Assembly (NCBI GenBank): GCA_012033595.1
Contig: JAAUQL010000003.1
Coordinates: 1-64,000, forward strand
DNA length: 64,000 nucleotides
Source: Cyclobacteriaceae bacterium
GTDB taxonomy: Bacteria; Bacteroidota; Bacteroidia; Cytophagales; Cyclobacteriaceae
Direction of reading: 5' to 3'
Shown here: positions 48,544-57,207 of the stretch, piece after piece
Numbering within the stretch: the first letter of the stretch is position 1
How the letters are laid out: the number at the start of each line of letters is the position of its first letter
Position numbers and translations under genes: made by a program
Notes under the pieces: generated by a model
Database searches by the model: none
The model's input: only the letters and a program-made list of their open reading frames with translations
What the model was told of the DNA's origin: nothing

Positions 48544-49641
48544 TTAAAGATATTTTTTTCGATTTCTCCGGTAGTCTTCAAATACCAGATTGCCCAGCCC
48601 CTGCAAGTTGCTGTAGTAGGCGTTGCCATTGTTTACCTTGGTAAATTCCTGGACAAATTGTCGCAAATATGGATCTGTGGCGATCATAAACGTAGTGACC
48701 GGAATATGGTTTCTGCGGCATTGAGCTGCGAGTGTTAGGGTTTTATTGATGATTTTGCTATCGAGCCCAAAGCTGTTTTTGTAGTATTTGATCCCTACCT
48801 TCATGCAAGTGGGTTTGCCATCGGTGATCATAAAAATCTGCTTATTGGGGTTTTTTCTTTTGCGCAGCAGATCCATCGCCAATTCTATCCCAGCTATGGT
48901 GTTGGTATGGTAAGGTCCCACCTCCAGATATGGCAAGTCTTTAATGGCTATTTGCCAGGCGTCATTCCCAAATACAATGATATCGAGGGTATCCTTTTTA
49001 TAATTTTGGGTGATGAGTTCAGCGAGGGCCATAGCTACTTTCTTTGCCGGAGTAATGCGGTCTTCGCCATATAATATCATAGAGTGCGAAATATCTATCA
49101 TCAACACTGTGGACGTCTGGGCTTTATGCTCATTTTCCACTATTTCCAGATCATCTTCTGTAAGGTGAAAATCCTCGAGCCCATGGTTTACCTGGGCGTT
49201 TCGTATCGATTCGGTGATGGATATTTGTCCAGGATTGTCACCAAACCGGAATGCTCTTTTCTCGGCGCTTTTTTCGTCGCCCAATCCATGCCGATCGGTG
49301 GTATGATTGCCTCTTTTCGTCTTTTTGAGTTTGCCAAAAATTTCCTCCAGGGCGCTTTTTCTTATTCCTTGTTCACTTTTAGGTGTCAAAGACAATGTAC
49401 CTTTTTGTGCTTCTTCCTTTATGTATCCCTTATCTTTGAGGTCTTGGATAAAATCACCAATGCCATATTGACCATCGGTTAGTTGATATTGCTGATCGAG
49501 ACTGGTGAGCCAGCTAAGTGCCTCATCTACCTTACCGGCGGTCATCAATATCAGTTGTTGGAATATATCGTTGAGCTGGTCAAATCCGCTCTTTTGCTTG
49601 CTTTTTGGAGGAATATACCTGGAGAAATGAAACCCTGACAT
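48544..49641 (-). CDS. VWA-domain protein (partner of the MoxR-like AAA)
   Basis: A 365-residue cytoplasmic protein with a C-terminal von Willebrand A domain (about residues 175-345). Its metal-ion-dependent adhesion site is DISHS (D183, S185, S187), with the downstream FMITDGKPT strand. The N-terminal half has LDQQYQLTDGQYGIGDFI and a basic linker. There is no signal peptide, so it acts in the cytoplasm with the AAA protein whose gene follows. Confidence 0.9.
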   Translation of the reverse strand: MSGFHFSRYIPPKSKQKSGFDQLNDIFQQLILMTAGKVDEALSWLTSLDQQYQLTDGQYGIGDFIQDLKDKGYIKEEAQKGTLSLTPKSEQGIRKSALEEIFGKLKKTKRGNHTTDRHGLGDEKSAEKRAFRFGDNPGQISITESIRNAQVNHGLEDFHLTEDDLEIVENEHKAQTSTVLMIDISHSMILYGEDRITPAKKVAMALAELITQNYKKDTLDIIVFGNDAWQIAIKDLPYLEVGPYHTNTIAGIELAMDLLRKRKNPNKQIFMITDGKPTCMKVGIKYYKNSFGLDSKIINKTLTLAAQCRRNHIPVTTFMIATDPYLRQFVQEFTKVNNGNAYYSNLQGLGNLVFEDYRRNRKKYL

Positions 49642-49857
49642 ACTATTATGGGTCTGATTGAAATTGGTCCGACAGTTGTGAAAAGTAATGGTTTGCCTTT
49701 GGGCACATCAATTAAACTCCAAACACAGGGACAATTGTTTTGTACGCTTTACTTTTTTTTTGTTACTGATGTAATTTTTAAAAAGCATAAGGGTGGTTTA
49801 CCAGGTTACATGAATTTAACTTTATGCATAAATAATTGCATTTAAAACGGAATAATT

Positions 49858-50001
49858 ATGAAATATGTAGTGGTAGCTTTGGCAATTGTTGTTACTTGTC
49901 TGATGGGATCATGTACACAACGTACCTGCCCAACTTATACCAAAGGTCTCAAGGAGTTGCCCCGGGAGCAACCACAGCACCAGGAGAGGGAAAAAGTCTA
50001 G
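49858..50001 (+). CDS. Small lipoprotein
   Basis: A 47-residue product too short for most gene callers. Its N-terminus MKYVVVALAIVVTCLMGSC is a clean lipoprotein signal with the lipobox cysteine at residue 19, followed by TQRTCPTYTKG. Small CPTY-type lipoproteins are common in Bacteroidota and have no known role. A second frame overlaps the C-terminal part (SQGVAPGATTAPGEGKS), so a one-base error near 49945 could change the tail. A hairpin terminator follows at 50073. Confidence 0.6.
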   Translation: MKYVVVALAIVVTCLMGSCTQRTCPTYTKGLKELPREQPQHQEREKV

Positions 50002-50072
50002 ATTGTCAGACACTCTTTTGGAGAAAAGCGCAATAAAACAGTGTATGTATAAATGGTAGTTATGACAGATTT

Positions 50073-50101
50073 TAGCCTTCATCTCAAGGCTATTTTCTTT
50101 T
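50073..50101 (+). terminator. Terminator of the small lipoprotein gene
   Basis: TAGCCTT (50073-50079) and AAGGCTA (50086-50092) form a perfect 7-bp stem with a 6-base loop, followed by a T-rich tail. It lies 71 bp past the lipoprotein stop. Confidence 0.65.
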
Positions 50102-50118
50102 AGTGTATGTTTTTACAC

Positions 50119-50156
50119 AAAAAAAAGGGAGCCGATTGTTCAGCTCCCTTTTTTTT
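50119..50156. terminator. Bidirectional terminator, end of rho
   Basis: GGGAGC (50127-50132) and GCTCCC (50143-50148) are flanked by eight A and eight T, giving a 14-bp stem with a 10-base loop. It works in either direction and lies 16 bp past the rho stop at 50172. Confidence 0.88.
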
Positions 50157-50171
50157 ATATGCTCTGGGAAT

Positions 50172-51809
50172 TTACCCATTCATTGAGATCAAAAATTCTT
50201 CATTGTTTCTGGTACCTTTCATTTTGCTCAGCAAAAATTCCATGGCTTCTACAGAGTTCATATCAGACATGTATTTTCTCAATATCCATACTCTTTGTAG
50301 AAATTCCTGGTCGAGGAGTAGTTCTTCCCTTCTGGTACCTGATGCAGGCACATCGATGGCCGGGTACACACGCTTGTTGGAAAGTTTTCTGTCCAGCTGA
50401 AGTTCCATGTTGCCGGTTCCCTTAAATTCTTCAAAGATCACTTCATCCATTTTAGAGCCTGTCTCTATCAGGGCTGTAGCAATGATGGTAAGCGACCCGC
50501 CGTTTTCCACATTTCTCGCCGCACCAAAAAAGCGCTTGGGTTTGTGAAGTGCATTTGCGTCTACACCACCCGAAAGTATTTTTCCTGACGATGGCACTAC
50601 GGTATTGTATGCCCTGGCCAGTCGTGTAATGGAGTCGAGTAAAATGACCACATCATGGCCGCACTCAACCATTCGCTTGGCTTTTTCCAATACGATGCTG
50701 GCTACTTTCACATGCCGCTCGGCTTGTTCGTCGAAGGTAGATGAAATAACTTCGGCTTTTACGCTTCGTGCCATGTCTGTCACTTCTTCCGGACGTTCAT
50801 CGATCAACAATATCATCAGATAAACTTCCGGATGGTTTTCAGCTATGGCATTGGCGATGTTTTGCAACAGCACGGTCTTGCCGGTTTTGGGCTGAGCTAC
50901 GATCATGCCACGTTGTCCTTTGCCTATAGGGGCAAACATATCCATGATACGTGTAGAATAATTGCCGGGGGCTCCGCTAAGGTTAAGTTTTTCCTCCGGG
51001 AAGAGAGGGGTCAGGTATTCAAAAGGCACCCTGTCCCGGATTTCTTCTGTAGTCTTGCCGTTTACTGTACCAACTCTCAAAAGTGCAAAATACTTCTCGC
51101 CATCTTTTGGTGGCCTTATTTGGCCCCTGACGATATCTCCGGTTTTCAAACCAAATAGTTTGATCTGAGATGGAGAAACATAAATATCATCCGGGCTGGC
51201 TAAATAGTTGTAGTCGGATGAGCGCAAGAAACCATATCCGTCCTGCATTATTTCCAATACGCCTTCATTTTCTATGGCGCCATCAAATTCTTTGATATTG
51301 GGTCTTTTCGGCTTTTTAGGCTCAAATCTCTCCCTTTGTTGTTCGCCTTTGGGCTCTTCTGCCTTGGGAGGTCTGCTGCTTTTTTCAAAAGAAACAGCAG
51401 CGGGATCAAAATCAGCTGAAAAGGATTCGAGCAGTTCTTCGGCGCTCATTTCATCTGTTGCTTCCGCCGAGGAGCTTGTTTTTTCTGGTGTTTTCTCTTC
51501 TTTTGCCGGGGTTTTAACATTTTCCCTTTTGAAGTTGAGTTTTTTCTTCTTTTCTTCTACCGGACGTATATCCTGCTTTTTCTTTCTCTCCTCTGTTTTT
51601 GGCTCGGGCTTGTTGGTGTTTTTCTCTCTTTCGGAGGGGGTTTCGGTAGGCTCTGGCTCACCTTCTTTAGGATTAGAAGCCTGATAATCAAGAATTTTAT
51701 AGATCAATTCTTTCTTGGGAAGTTTTTTGTAATTATCAAGCCCTAACTCCTCTGCAATGTCTTTCAGCTCGGAAAGCAACCGCACATTTAAATCTTGAAT
51801 TGTGTACAT
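50172..51809 (-). CDS. rho: Transcription termination factor Rho
   Basis: Hexameric RNA-dependent ATPase that ends transcripts. The 545-residue protein has a Rho_N helical domain (residues 1-45). A long disordered insertion rich in Lys, Glu and Pro follows (about 48-180). Next come the RNA-binding domain ([20 protein letters not shown]), Walker A AQPKTGKT and the R-loop region. The insertion is characteristic of Bacteroidota Rho; in Bacteroides it has been linked to phase separation. Start at MYTIQDLN. Monocistronic, with a possible long leader. Confidence 0.96.
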   Translation of the reverse strand: MYTIQDLNVRLLSELKDIAEELGLDNYKKLPKKELIYKILDYQASNPKEGEPEPTETPSEREKNTNKPEPKTEERKKKQDIRPVEEKKKKLNFKRENVKTPAKEEKTPEKTSSSAEATDEMSAEELLESFSADFDPAAVSFEKSSRPPKAEEPKGEQQRERFEPKKPKRPNIKEFDGAIENEGVLEIMQDGYGFLRSSDYNYLASPDDIYVSPSQIKLFGLKTGDIVRGQIRPPKDGEKYFALLRVGTVNGKTTEEIRDRVPFEYLTPLFPEEKLNLSGAPGNYSTRIMDMFAPIGKGQRGMIVAQPKTGKTVLLQNIANAIAENHPEVYLMILLIDERPEEVTDMARSVKAEVISSTFDEQAERHVKVASIVLEKAKRMVECGHDVVILLDSITRLARAYNTVVPSSGKILSGGVDANALHKPKRFFGAARNVENGGSLTIIATALIETGSKMDEVIFEEFKGTGNMELQLDRKLSNKRVYPAIDVPASGTRREELLLDQEFLQRVWILRKYMSDMNSVEAMEFLLSKMKGTRNNEEFLISMNG

Positions 51810-52022
51810 TTATTTTAATAGTGATTCTTTAGGAGAGAATACTCCGTAAAGCTTTGGATTAATTGTTTTGAAATATTTGATTTATCTAAAAGATATTAGA
51901 AATTCTATGGGATTCTTAAAAAGAAAAAATCTTTGAAGTAAAATTTATGCAATAATAGATTACCCTTCTTTAATAGTCAAGTCTTGCGGGTAAATTTAGG
52001 TCTGCGCTCTTTCTTAATGGCT

Positions 52023-52030
52023 CAAAGGTA
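52023..52030 (-). promoter_or_regulatory. Possible rho promoter, far upstream
   Basis: On the minus strand TACCTTTG (52030-52023) matches TAnnTTTG and lies 214 bp before the rho ATG. If used, rho has a leader of about 200 nt, which would suit autoregulation of rho by attenuation as known in other bacteria. No -33 element at the standard distance is seen. Confidence 0.4.
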
Positions 52031-52044
52031 TAATATCATTATAC
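52028..52044. repeat. 17-bp inverted repeat between the rho and serS promoters
   Basis: GTATAAT (52028-52034) and ATTATAC (52038-52044) are perfect reverse complements with a 3-base centre. The repeat overlaps the putative rho -7 element and lies 10 bp upstream of the serS -7 element. It may be an operator or a chance AT-rich symmetry. Confidence 0.4.
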
Positions 52045-52053
52045 AAAAACCGC

Positions 52054-52061
52054 TACATTTG
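52054..52061 (+). promoter_or_regulatory. Probable -7 element of serS
   Basis: TACATTTG matches TAnnTTTG and ends 15 bp before the serS ATG, implying a very short leader. Confidence 0.5.
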
Positions 52062-52076
52062 TGAAAAATTTCGATA

Positions 52077-53351
52077 ATGCTGAGAATTGTTGATATAAAA
52101 ACCGATAAAGAGAAAATAATAAAGGGTCTGAAGAAAAAACGAGTGGCCGATGTTGATGCCCAAATAGCCCATTTGTTGCAAATGGATGAGGACAGAAGGA
52201 GCACTCAACTGGAATCTGATGCCACACTCAACGAATTAAACACCATTTCCAAACAAATAGGCACCTTGCTAAAAAACGGCCAAAAAGAGGCCGCAGAGCA
52301 GGCTAAAACCCAGATTGGTGACTTAAAAAACAAGAGTAAAATGCTGCAGGACAAACTCAAAACCGTAGAGGCGGATGTTTTGCAGGCATTGTACAATCTG
52401 CCCAATACTGCCCACGAAACCGTACCTGAGGGCGTAGGTGCAGACGATAACAAAGTGATGCTGGAAAAAGGAAGCATTCCCTCACTGCCCGACAGTGCTC
52501 TGCCACATTGGGAGCTTATAGAAAAATATAATATCATAGATTTTGAACTGGGAAATAAAATTTCTGGTGCCGGATTTCCAGTGTACAAGGGCAAAGGGGC
52601 AAAATTGCAACGGGCGCTGATCAATTTTTTCCTTGATGAAGCTGCCAAAGCGGGCTTCGATGAGGTACAAACTCCGATCGTGGTCAACTCAGATTCGGGA
52701 TATGGCACCGGTCAACTACCCGATAAGGAAGGACAAATGTACGGTATTGTTGATAGCAACCTGTTCTTGATCCCAACCGCCGAAGTTCCCATCACCAATT
52801 TATATCGCGATGTAATCGTGAAGGAAGAAGATTTGCCCATTCGAAATGTAGGATACACCCCCTGTTTCAGGCGTGAAGCTGGTTCATGGGGAGCGCATGT
52901 TCGGGGGCTCAACAGGCTCCATCAGTTCGACAAGGTAGAAATTGTTCAAATCACCAAAGCAGAAAATAGCTATGGAGCCCTGGAGGAAATGTGCGCCTAC
53001 GTTGAATCCCTCTTAGAAAAACTGGAATTGCCCTTTAGAAAATTATTGCTGTGTGGTGGCGATATGGGTTTTACCTCGGCGATGACCTATGACATGGAGG
53101 TGTATTCTGCAGCACAGAAAAAATGGCTTGAAGTAAGTTCCGTAAGCAACTTTGAGACCTACCAGGCCAACCGTTTAAAGCTCAGATACAAGGAAGACGG
53201 CAAAAAGATCACCCTGCTTCATACGCTTAATGGCAGTGCCCTGGCGCTACCCCGCATAGTGGCCGCTATACTCGAAAATAATCAGAACGAACATGGCATC
53301 AATGTGCCAAAAGTTTTGCAAAAATACACCGGATTTGATCGTATAGATTAG
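52077..53351 (+). CDS. serS: Serine--tRNA ligase
   Basis: Charges tRNA-Ser (and the selenocysteine tRNA if present). The 424-residue class II synthetase has a long N-terminal antiparallel coiled coil (residues about 20-105) that recognises the tRNA variable arm. Motif 2 is GYTPCFRREAGSWGAHVRGL, with the adjacent VPITNLYRDV, and motif 3 is LNGSALALPRIVAAILENNQ. Intact. Divergent from rho. Confidence 0.97.
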   Translation: MLRIVDIKTDKEKIIKGLKKKRVADVDAQIAHLLQMDEDRRSTQLESDATLNELNTISKQIGTLLKNGQKEAAEQAKTQIGDLKNKSKMLQDKLKTVEADVLQALYNLPNTAHETVPEGVGADDNKVMLEKGSIPSLPDSALPHWELIEKYNIIDFELGNKISGAGFPVYKGKGAKLQRALINFFLDEAAKAGFDEVQTPIVVNSDSGYGTGQLPDKEGQMYGIVDSNLFLIPTAEVPITNLYRDVIVKEEDLPIRNVGYTPCFRREAGSWGAHVRGLNRLHQFDKVEIVQITKAENSYGALEEMCAYVESLLEKLELPFRKLLLCGGDMGFTSAMTYDMEVYSAAQKKWLEVSSVSNFETYQANRLKLRYKEDGKKITLLHTLNGSALALPRIVAAILENNQNEHGINVPKVLQKYTGFDRID

Positions 53352-53447
53352 AGCAGAAGAACATCAAACACATTTCGAAGTGGCAACATATTTTATGCTT
53401 GCCATACATGTGTGAGCCAGGACAATTTCACAGGCTTATGTATATAT

Positions 53448-53753
53448 TTAATCGACCGACTCAAGTATGGACATAAAAGACACATGCTTGTGGCGAAATG
53501 CCTCATTGTGTGCATGAACGATGCGGGGAGCATGCTTTTCGAGATAGGCATTTACATGGTCAAGTGTGTCAGCAAAAAATTGAACCGAGTACGTGAGCCC
53601 GTCGTTTTCCGTCTCGCTAAGCAGGTGGAATATTCGGAAATCATTAAAGTAGCCGCTCTCCAATACATAGGGACAATATTTATTTTTCATCCACGAAAAC
53701 CATTCTCCTTTGATTTCAGGCTCTATATTAAAAGTAATGTTGTATAAGATCAT
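53448..53753 (-). CDS. DUF4286 family protein
   Basis: A 101-residue soluble protein beginning MILYNITFNIEPEIKGEWFS, the family's characteristic start, which is why 53753 is chosen over a longer upstream frame. The ferredoxin-like alpha/beta pattern continues with YSVQFFADTLDHVNAYLEKH. DUF4286 has no known function. Upstream gene is the PspC protein's tail-side neighbour on the same strand. Confidence 0.82.
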   Translation of the reverse strand: MILYNITFNIEPEIKGEWFSWMKNKYCPYVLESGYFNDFRIFHLLSETENDGLTYSVQFFADTLDHVNAYLEKHAPRIVHAHNEAFRHKHVSFMSILESVD

Positions 53754-53884
53754 ATCTCCTGCTGCTATGCTTTGAGTGACAAAATAGCTGATTTTGAAAT
53801 ACAAAGACAAATACGACAAAAGAAGCGCTCAAATATCAATTAGATGCCTGAGCGCTTCACATGGTGAGCTCAAAAATTCACTTG

Positions 53885-56311
53885 CTAATCACGGTTTACG
53901 GAACTACCTCCACTTTTATCAATTTCTACATCAGCATCGCCCCTATAACTTACTTTGCTGGCGCCACTGCTTTTCACCACCAGTCGGTCACTTGCATATA
54001 CCATGGCCGAGCCGGCACTGCTGGCTTCTATTTCGGTTTCGCTTACCAGATATTCGAAAGCACTAAACGTAGAAGCTCCCGATACATGAGCTTCCAGCCT
54101 GTCTCCGGTGCCACTGAGCTGGAGCTTGGAGGCCCCATCGACTTCCACAGTGACGGATGATACATTAGCATCGACAGCAGCAAAAGCCGCTCCATGGAGT
54201 TTAATATCCAAAAAATCCCCTGACATGCCAGAAACATATACTTTGCTCGCACCGCTAAGTTCCAATGCTGAGATTTCGGGCATTGCAATATGAACCACGA
54301 GCTCATCTTCCCGCTTTATTTTACCATGCTTTCCATCATAATCGAGCGATAGTACCGATCCACCCATATGCACCTCCAGTTCGTCTACCATCTTTTTATT
54401 GCCACTAGCAACCACACGGTAGCTATCGCCCCGGCTTATCATTACTTTGATGGCGCTACCCACTTCCACTTCACTAAACCCAGCCAACTCATGCTCAACC
54501 GAGTATCCAGAAATATCCCAGTCGTGCGACAAGGCATGTTCCTCAGAAGCCGTGAATTTTTCTATCGGGCAGGTTGTACACTTTAGCCCGCTTGAATCAA
54601 ATGCCCAAACATTGTCGCGCATATCACTATCGCTGAACCCTTCTCTGAACAGGAAATTATCCTGGAGGTACTTCATGTCTTCTTCCATCACAAAGTTCTG
54701 ACCGATAGGTATATATAAAGTAAGATCGACATGTTGCTTTCTAAAGCCACTGTTTGGATCCAGCTTAAAACTCGAATCAAAGCGAAACACCGAATCACTG
54801 ATATCGATTCCATAATTTATCATTTTTGCATTATTCACCGCCTCGGTTCTCGAAGCTCCTGACGCAATGAATTCCTTTTCGAGTCTGACTACCGTGTCTT
54901 CGCTGCTTCTGATGCGCAAAGAAACCAGGTCGTATTCATCAGCCCCTATGTCATTGAGGCTAAGTTTCAGGGTTTTTCTATAAAGATCATACCTTTCCAC
55001 ATCGGTAAATCTGCCGGTTTCCCGCAAATTCCTGATAAAGGATGGAATGGTAAAGCTTAATATAATAATACTGATGAACCACAAAGCGAGAATTGACCAG
55101 CCCGCCCGGGCGTTGAGCACTCGCTTTTTCATTAGTACCATAAAACCCAAAATGGAGGTAAAAAACGCAGGAATAATGAGCAACAATGCGAAGGCGATGA
55201 CCGGTAATATGCTCAGGTCATTTTTAATTACCTCTAGAGGCAATGGAAACATGGTGTTGAGGTCGCCTCCGGCGATCAATCCTACCAAAACGCCTAGTGC
55301 TATTAACACCACCAATATTCCACTGAGGCCAATTATGGCCAAAATAACGCCCATGACCACGCGCAGCGCCTCTACCAAAAATGACAGGAATGGACCGAGT
55401 GCCTGAGTTAAAAACTCAAATAATGCGGCAATCAATCTGAAAGGAAAAAGCAAAATTTTCATCAGCAGATTTTCCTCTCCCTCCGACACTTTCAGACTTT
55501 TCTTAATATTGGATTCAATATTGCTCAAGGTGACCGGCTGCCCCTGCATTTCCATTTTGTCTGTCAAGGTCTTGGCCTCTGGTAGTATAATCCACAAAAT
55601 GATATACAAAATAAGACCCGTACCGGCAGCAAAAATGGCCACAAAAAACAAAATCCTGATAATGACCATATCCACTCCAAAATATGCCGCCACACCACTT
55701 GCTACCCCACCAAGTACTTTGGCATCCGGATCCCGGTACATCTTTTTTATTTTTTTGTGCTCAATGAGCTCATCGGAAGCTGGTACGGCTATCCACAAAA
55801 TGATATAGGCTATGAACAAAAAGCCTGCAATAGATGGTAATATCCACACGCCAAAGAAAAGGATCACATAAATTAGCCGTACCCACAATGCGTCGGTATT
55901 TAAATAAAACGCAATTCCGGACAAGACTCCGGCTACCAATTTGCGCTTATTGTCGCGGTAGAGCTTTTTAGAAAATAGCGGTTCACCCTGACTTTCGCTT
56001 TCTTCTGATTCATTTTCCTGCGCAGCTATATATTCTGAGTCTTCTTCAGCTGCCTGAAAATCTTTGATGCTTCCCATAGTGGCAACCAGGCTATCCACAT
56101 CTTCCAGCGCAATCACCTGTTTGCCTTCCTTTAGTTTAGAAAGAAAAATCTCAGCAATCCGTGTTTCGATGTCAGCAATGATCTCGTGGCTGTCTTCGAA
56201 GTTGGAAAAATATCTATTGATGGATTCCAGATAGGCTTTGAGCTTGTCGTAGCCATCTTCCTCTATATGAAATATGATCCCGCTGATATTGATACTTATA
56301 TTTTTTTTCAT
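53885..56311 (-). CDS. PspC-domain membrane protein with C-terminal adhesin-head (DUF2807) domain
   Basis: An 808-residue envelope protein. Its N-terminal segment (about 1-100) is soluble, with an SMODS-like short repeat. Two PspC domains follow (about 118-178, KLYRDNKRKLVAGVLSGIAF; and about 190-250, YRDPDAKVLGGVASGVAAYF), each with transmembrane helices. Several more helices (about 290-430) precede a periplasmic region. The C-terminal DUF2807 beta-helix (about 600-808) is rich in Gly/Ser/Ala repeats (SGASKVYVSGMSGD). PspC proteins sense or respond to membrane stress; the DUF2807 part is probably a structural beta-solenoid. The PadR gene lies 8 bp upstream. Confidence 0.85.
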   Translation of the reverse strand: MKKNISINISGIIFHIEEDGYDKLKAYLESINRYFSNFEDSHEIIADIETRIAEIFLSKLKEGKQVIALEDVDSLVATMGSIKDFQAAEEDSEYIAAQENESEESESQGEPLFSKKLYRDNKRKLVAGVLSGIAFYLNTDALWVRLIYVILFFGVWILPSIAGFLFIAYIILWIAVPASDELIEHKKIKKMYRDPDAKVLGGVASGVAAYFGVDMVIIRILFFVAIFAAGTGLILYIILWIILPEAKTLTDKMEMQGQPVTLSNIESNIKKSLKVSEGEENLLMKILLFPFRLIAALFEFLTQALGPFLSFLVEALRVVMGVILAIIGLSGILVVLIALGVLVGLIAGGDLNTMFPLPLEVIKNDLSILPVIAFALLLIIPAFFTSILGFMVLMKKRVLNARAGWSILALWFISIIILSFTIPSFIRNLRETGRFTDVERYDLYRKTLKLSLNDIGADEYDLVSLRIRSSEDTVVRLEKEFIASGASRTEAVNNAKMINYGIDISDSVFRFDSSFKLDPNSGFRKQHVDLTLYIPIGQNFVMEEDMKYLQDNFLFREGFSDSDMRDNVWAFDSSGLKCTTCPIEKFTASEEHALSHDWDISGYSVEHELAGFSEVEVGSAIKVMISRGDSYRVVASGNKKMVDELEVHMGGSVLSLDYDGKHGKIKREDELVVHIAMPEISALELSGASKVYVSGMSGDFLDIKLHGAAFAAVDANVSSVTVEVDGASKLQLSGTGDRLEAHVSGASTFSAFEYLVSETEIEASSAGSAMVYASDRLVVKSSGASKVSYRGDADVEIDKSGGSSVNRD

Positions 56312-56319
56312 TGTTGTGC

Positions 56320-56682
56320 TTATTTAGAAGTCGTGGAATTGTTGTCAGAATCGGTTTTTATGATTTTGTTGGTCGATTCAATCAGCACTTCCCAGGTTTC
56401 ATCCAACTGACTCAAAAATGCTAATCCCTCTTCAGTTAGTTTAAAATACTTTCTTGGAGGCCCTGAAGTAGACTCCACCCATTTGTATTCGACCAGTCCG
56501 GCCTTTCGCAATCGTGTAAGTAAAGGATAGAGCGTACCTTCCACCACTATTATTTTGGCCGAAGTCAATTCTTCGAGCATGTCTGAGGCATACACCTCGC
56601 CTCGGGCAATGATGTGCAAAATACAAAACTCAAGAATGCCCTTCCTCATCTGAACCTGCGTGTTTTCTACTTTCATAACCAT
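56320..56682 (-). CDS. PadR-family transcriptional regulator
   Basis: A 120-residue winged-helix repressor. It has MRKGILEFCILHIIARGEVY, then YASDMLEELTSAKIIVVEGT and LYPLLTRLRKAGLVEYKWVE, the full PadR pattern, followed by a short dimerisation helix. It ends 8 bp before the PspC start, so the two are co-transcribed and PadR probably controls the operon, perhaps through the imperfect palindrome upstream. Confidence 0.92.
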   Translation of the reverse strand: MVMKVENTQVQMRKGILEFCILHIIARGEVYASDMLEELTSAKIIVVEGTLYPLLTRLRKAGLVEYKWVESTSGPPRKYFKLTEEGLAFLSQLDETWEVLIESTNKIIKTDSDNNSTTSK

Positions 56683-56717
56683 GTCAATATTCGTTGCATG
56701 AGTAATAATACGGAATT

Positions 56718-56740
56718 AGTACCTTGTATAGCCAAGTACT
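56718..56740. promoter_or_regulatory. Possible PadR operator
   Basis: An imperfect 23-bp palindrome: AGTACCTTG and CCAAGTACT pair at seven of nine positions around a TATAG centre. It lies 35 bp upstream of the PadR start. The outer AGTAC/GTACT arms are perfect. Binding is inferred from position only. Confidence 0.4.
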
Positions 56741-56960
56741 TAGTAAAAAACATTAGCTTGTATTAAACATTCTTTCTTTAATCCTAAATATACTGGCAAA
56801 ATATGATTATAACCATGAGGAAATGCCCTGCCTAGCTCAACAACCGGCAGCTTTAGTTCAGATATGGTATTTGGTAAAGGAGTGGCTTCAACCGCAAAAA
56901 AGACAGAAGTAGCCCGCGCAAGAATGCAAAGGATGTTAAACTGAGGGTAGGGATAAAATC

Positions 56961-56992
56961 AAAAAAAACCCTCAAAATCGATGTTTTGAGGG
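56961..56992 (-). terminator. Intrinsic terminator of tRNA-Arg
   Basis: CCCTCAAAA (56969-56977) and TTTTGAGGG (56984-56992) form a perfect 9-bp stem with a 6-base loop. On the minus strand it runs into eight T. It begins about 16 bp past the 3' end of the tRNA. Confidence 0.9.
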
Positions 56993-57008
56993 CTTGATTT
57001 ACTGAATG

Positions 57009-57082
57009 TGAACCCGGCGGGATTCGAACCCACAACCTCTTGATTCGTAGTCAAGGGCACTATCCAGTTATGCTACGGGTCC
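57009..57082 (-). tRNA. tRNA-Arg (anticodon ACG)
   Basis: On the minus strand the 74-nt gene begins GGACCCG and ends CGGGTTC plus discriminator A, pairing over the 7-bp acceptor stem (one G-T). The anticodon arm is CTTGA-CTACGAA-TCAAG with ACG at the centre, read as ICG after A34 deamination for CGN codons. The T arm is GTGGG-TTCGAAT-CCCGC. The CCA end is not encoded. It is followed by a strong terminator. Confidence 0.97.
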
Positions 57083-57180
57083 AGGTGTTTTTAATTTGAT
57101 ATTTATTAAAACGGTCGCAAATTTAGGCAATAAAATCTCGTTATAAAAGAAATTCTTATTTATCGTCATACAAAAAACAC

Positions 57181-57188
57181 TATCTTTG
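57181..57188 (+). promoter_or_regulatory. Probable -7 element of the beta-barrel protein gene
   Basis: TATCTTTG matches TAnnTTTG and lies 19 bp before the ATG at 57208. No -33 TTG is seen at the usual distance. Confidence 0.45.
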
Positions 57189-57207
57189 TGCAACTAAAGC
57201 GTTTTTC

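Larger units (their letters stand above)
56683..57008. other. Intergenic region between the PadR gene and tRNA-Arg
   Basis: These 326 bases hold a possible PadR operator and the terminator of the tRNA, listed separately. I see no protein-coding frame or other RNA gene in the remainder. Confidence 0.55.
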
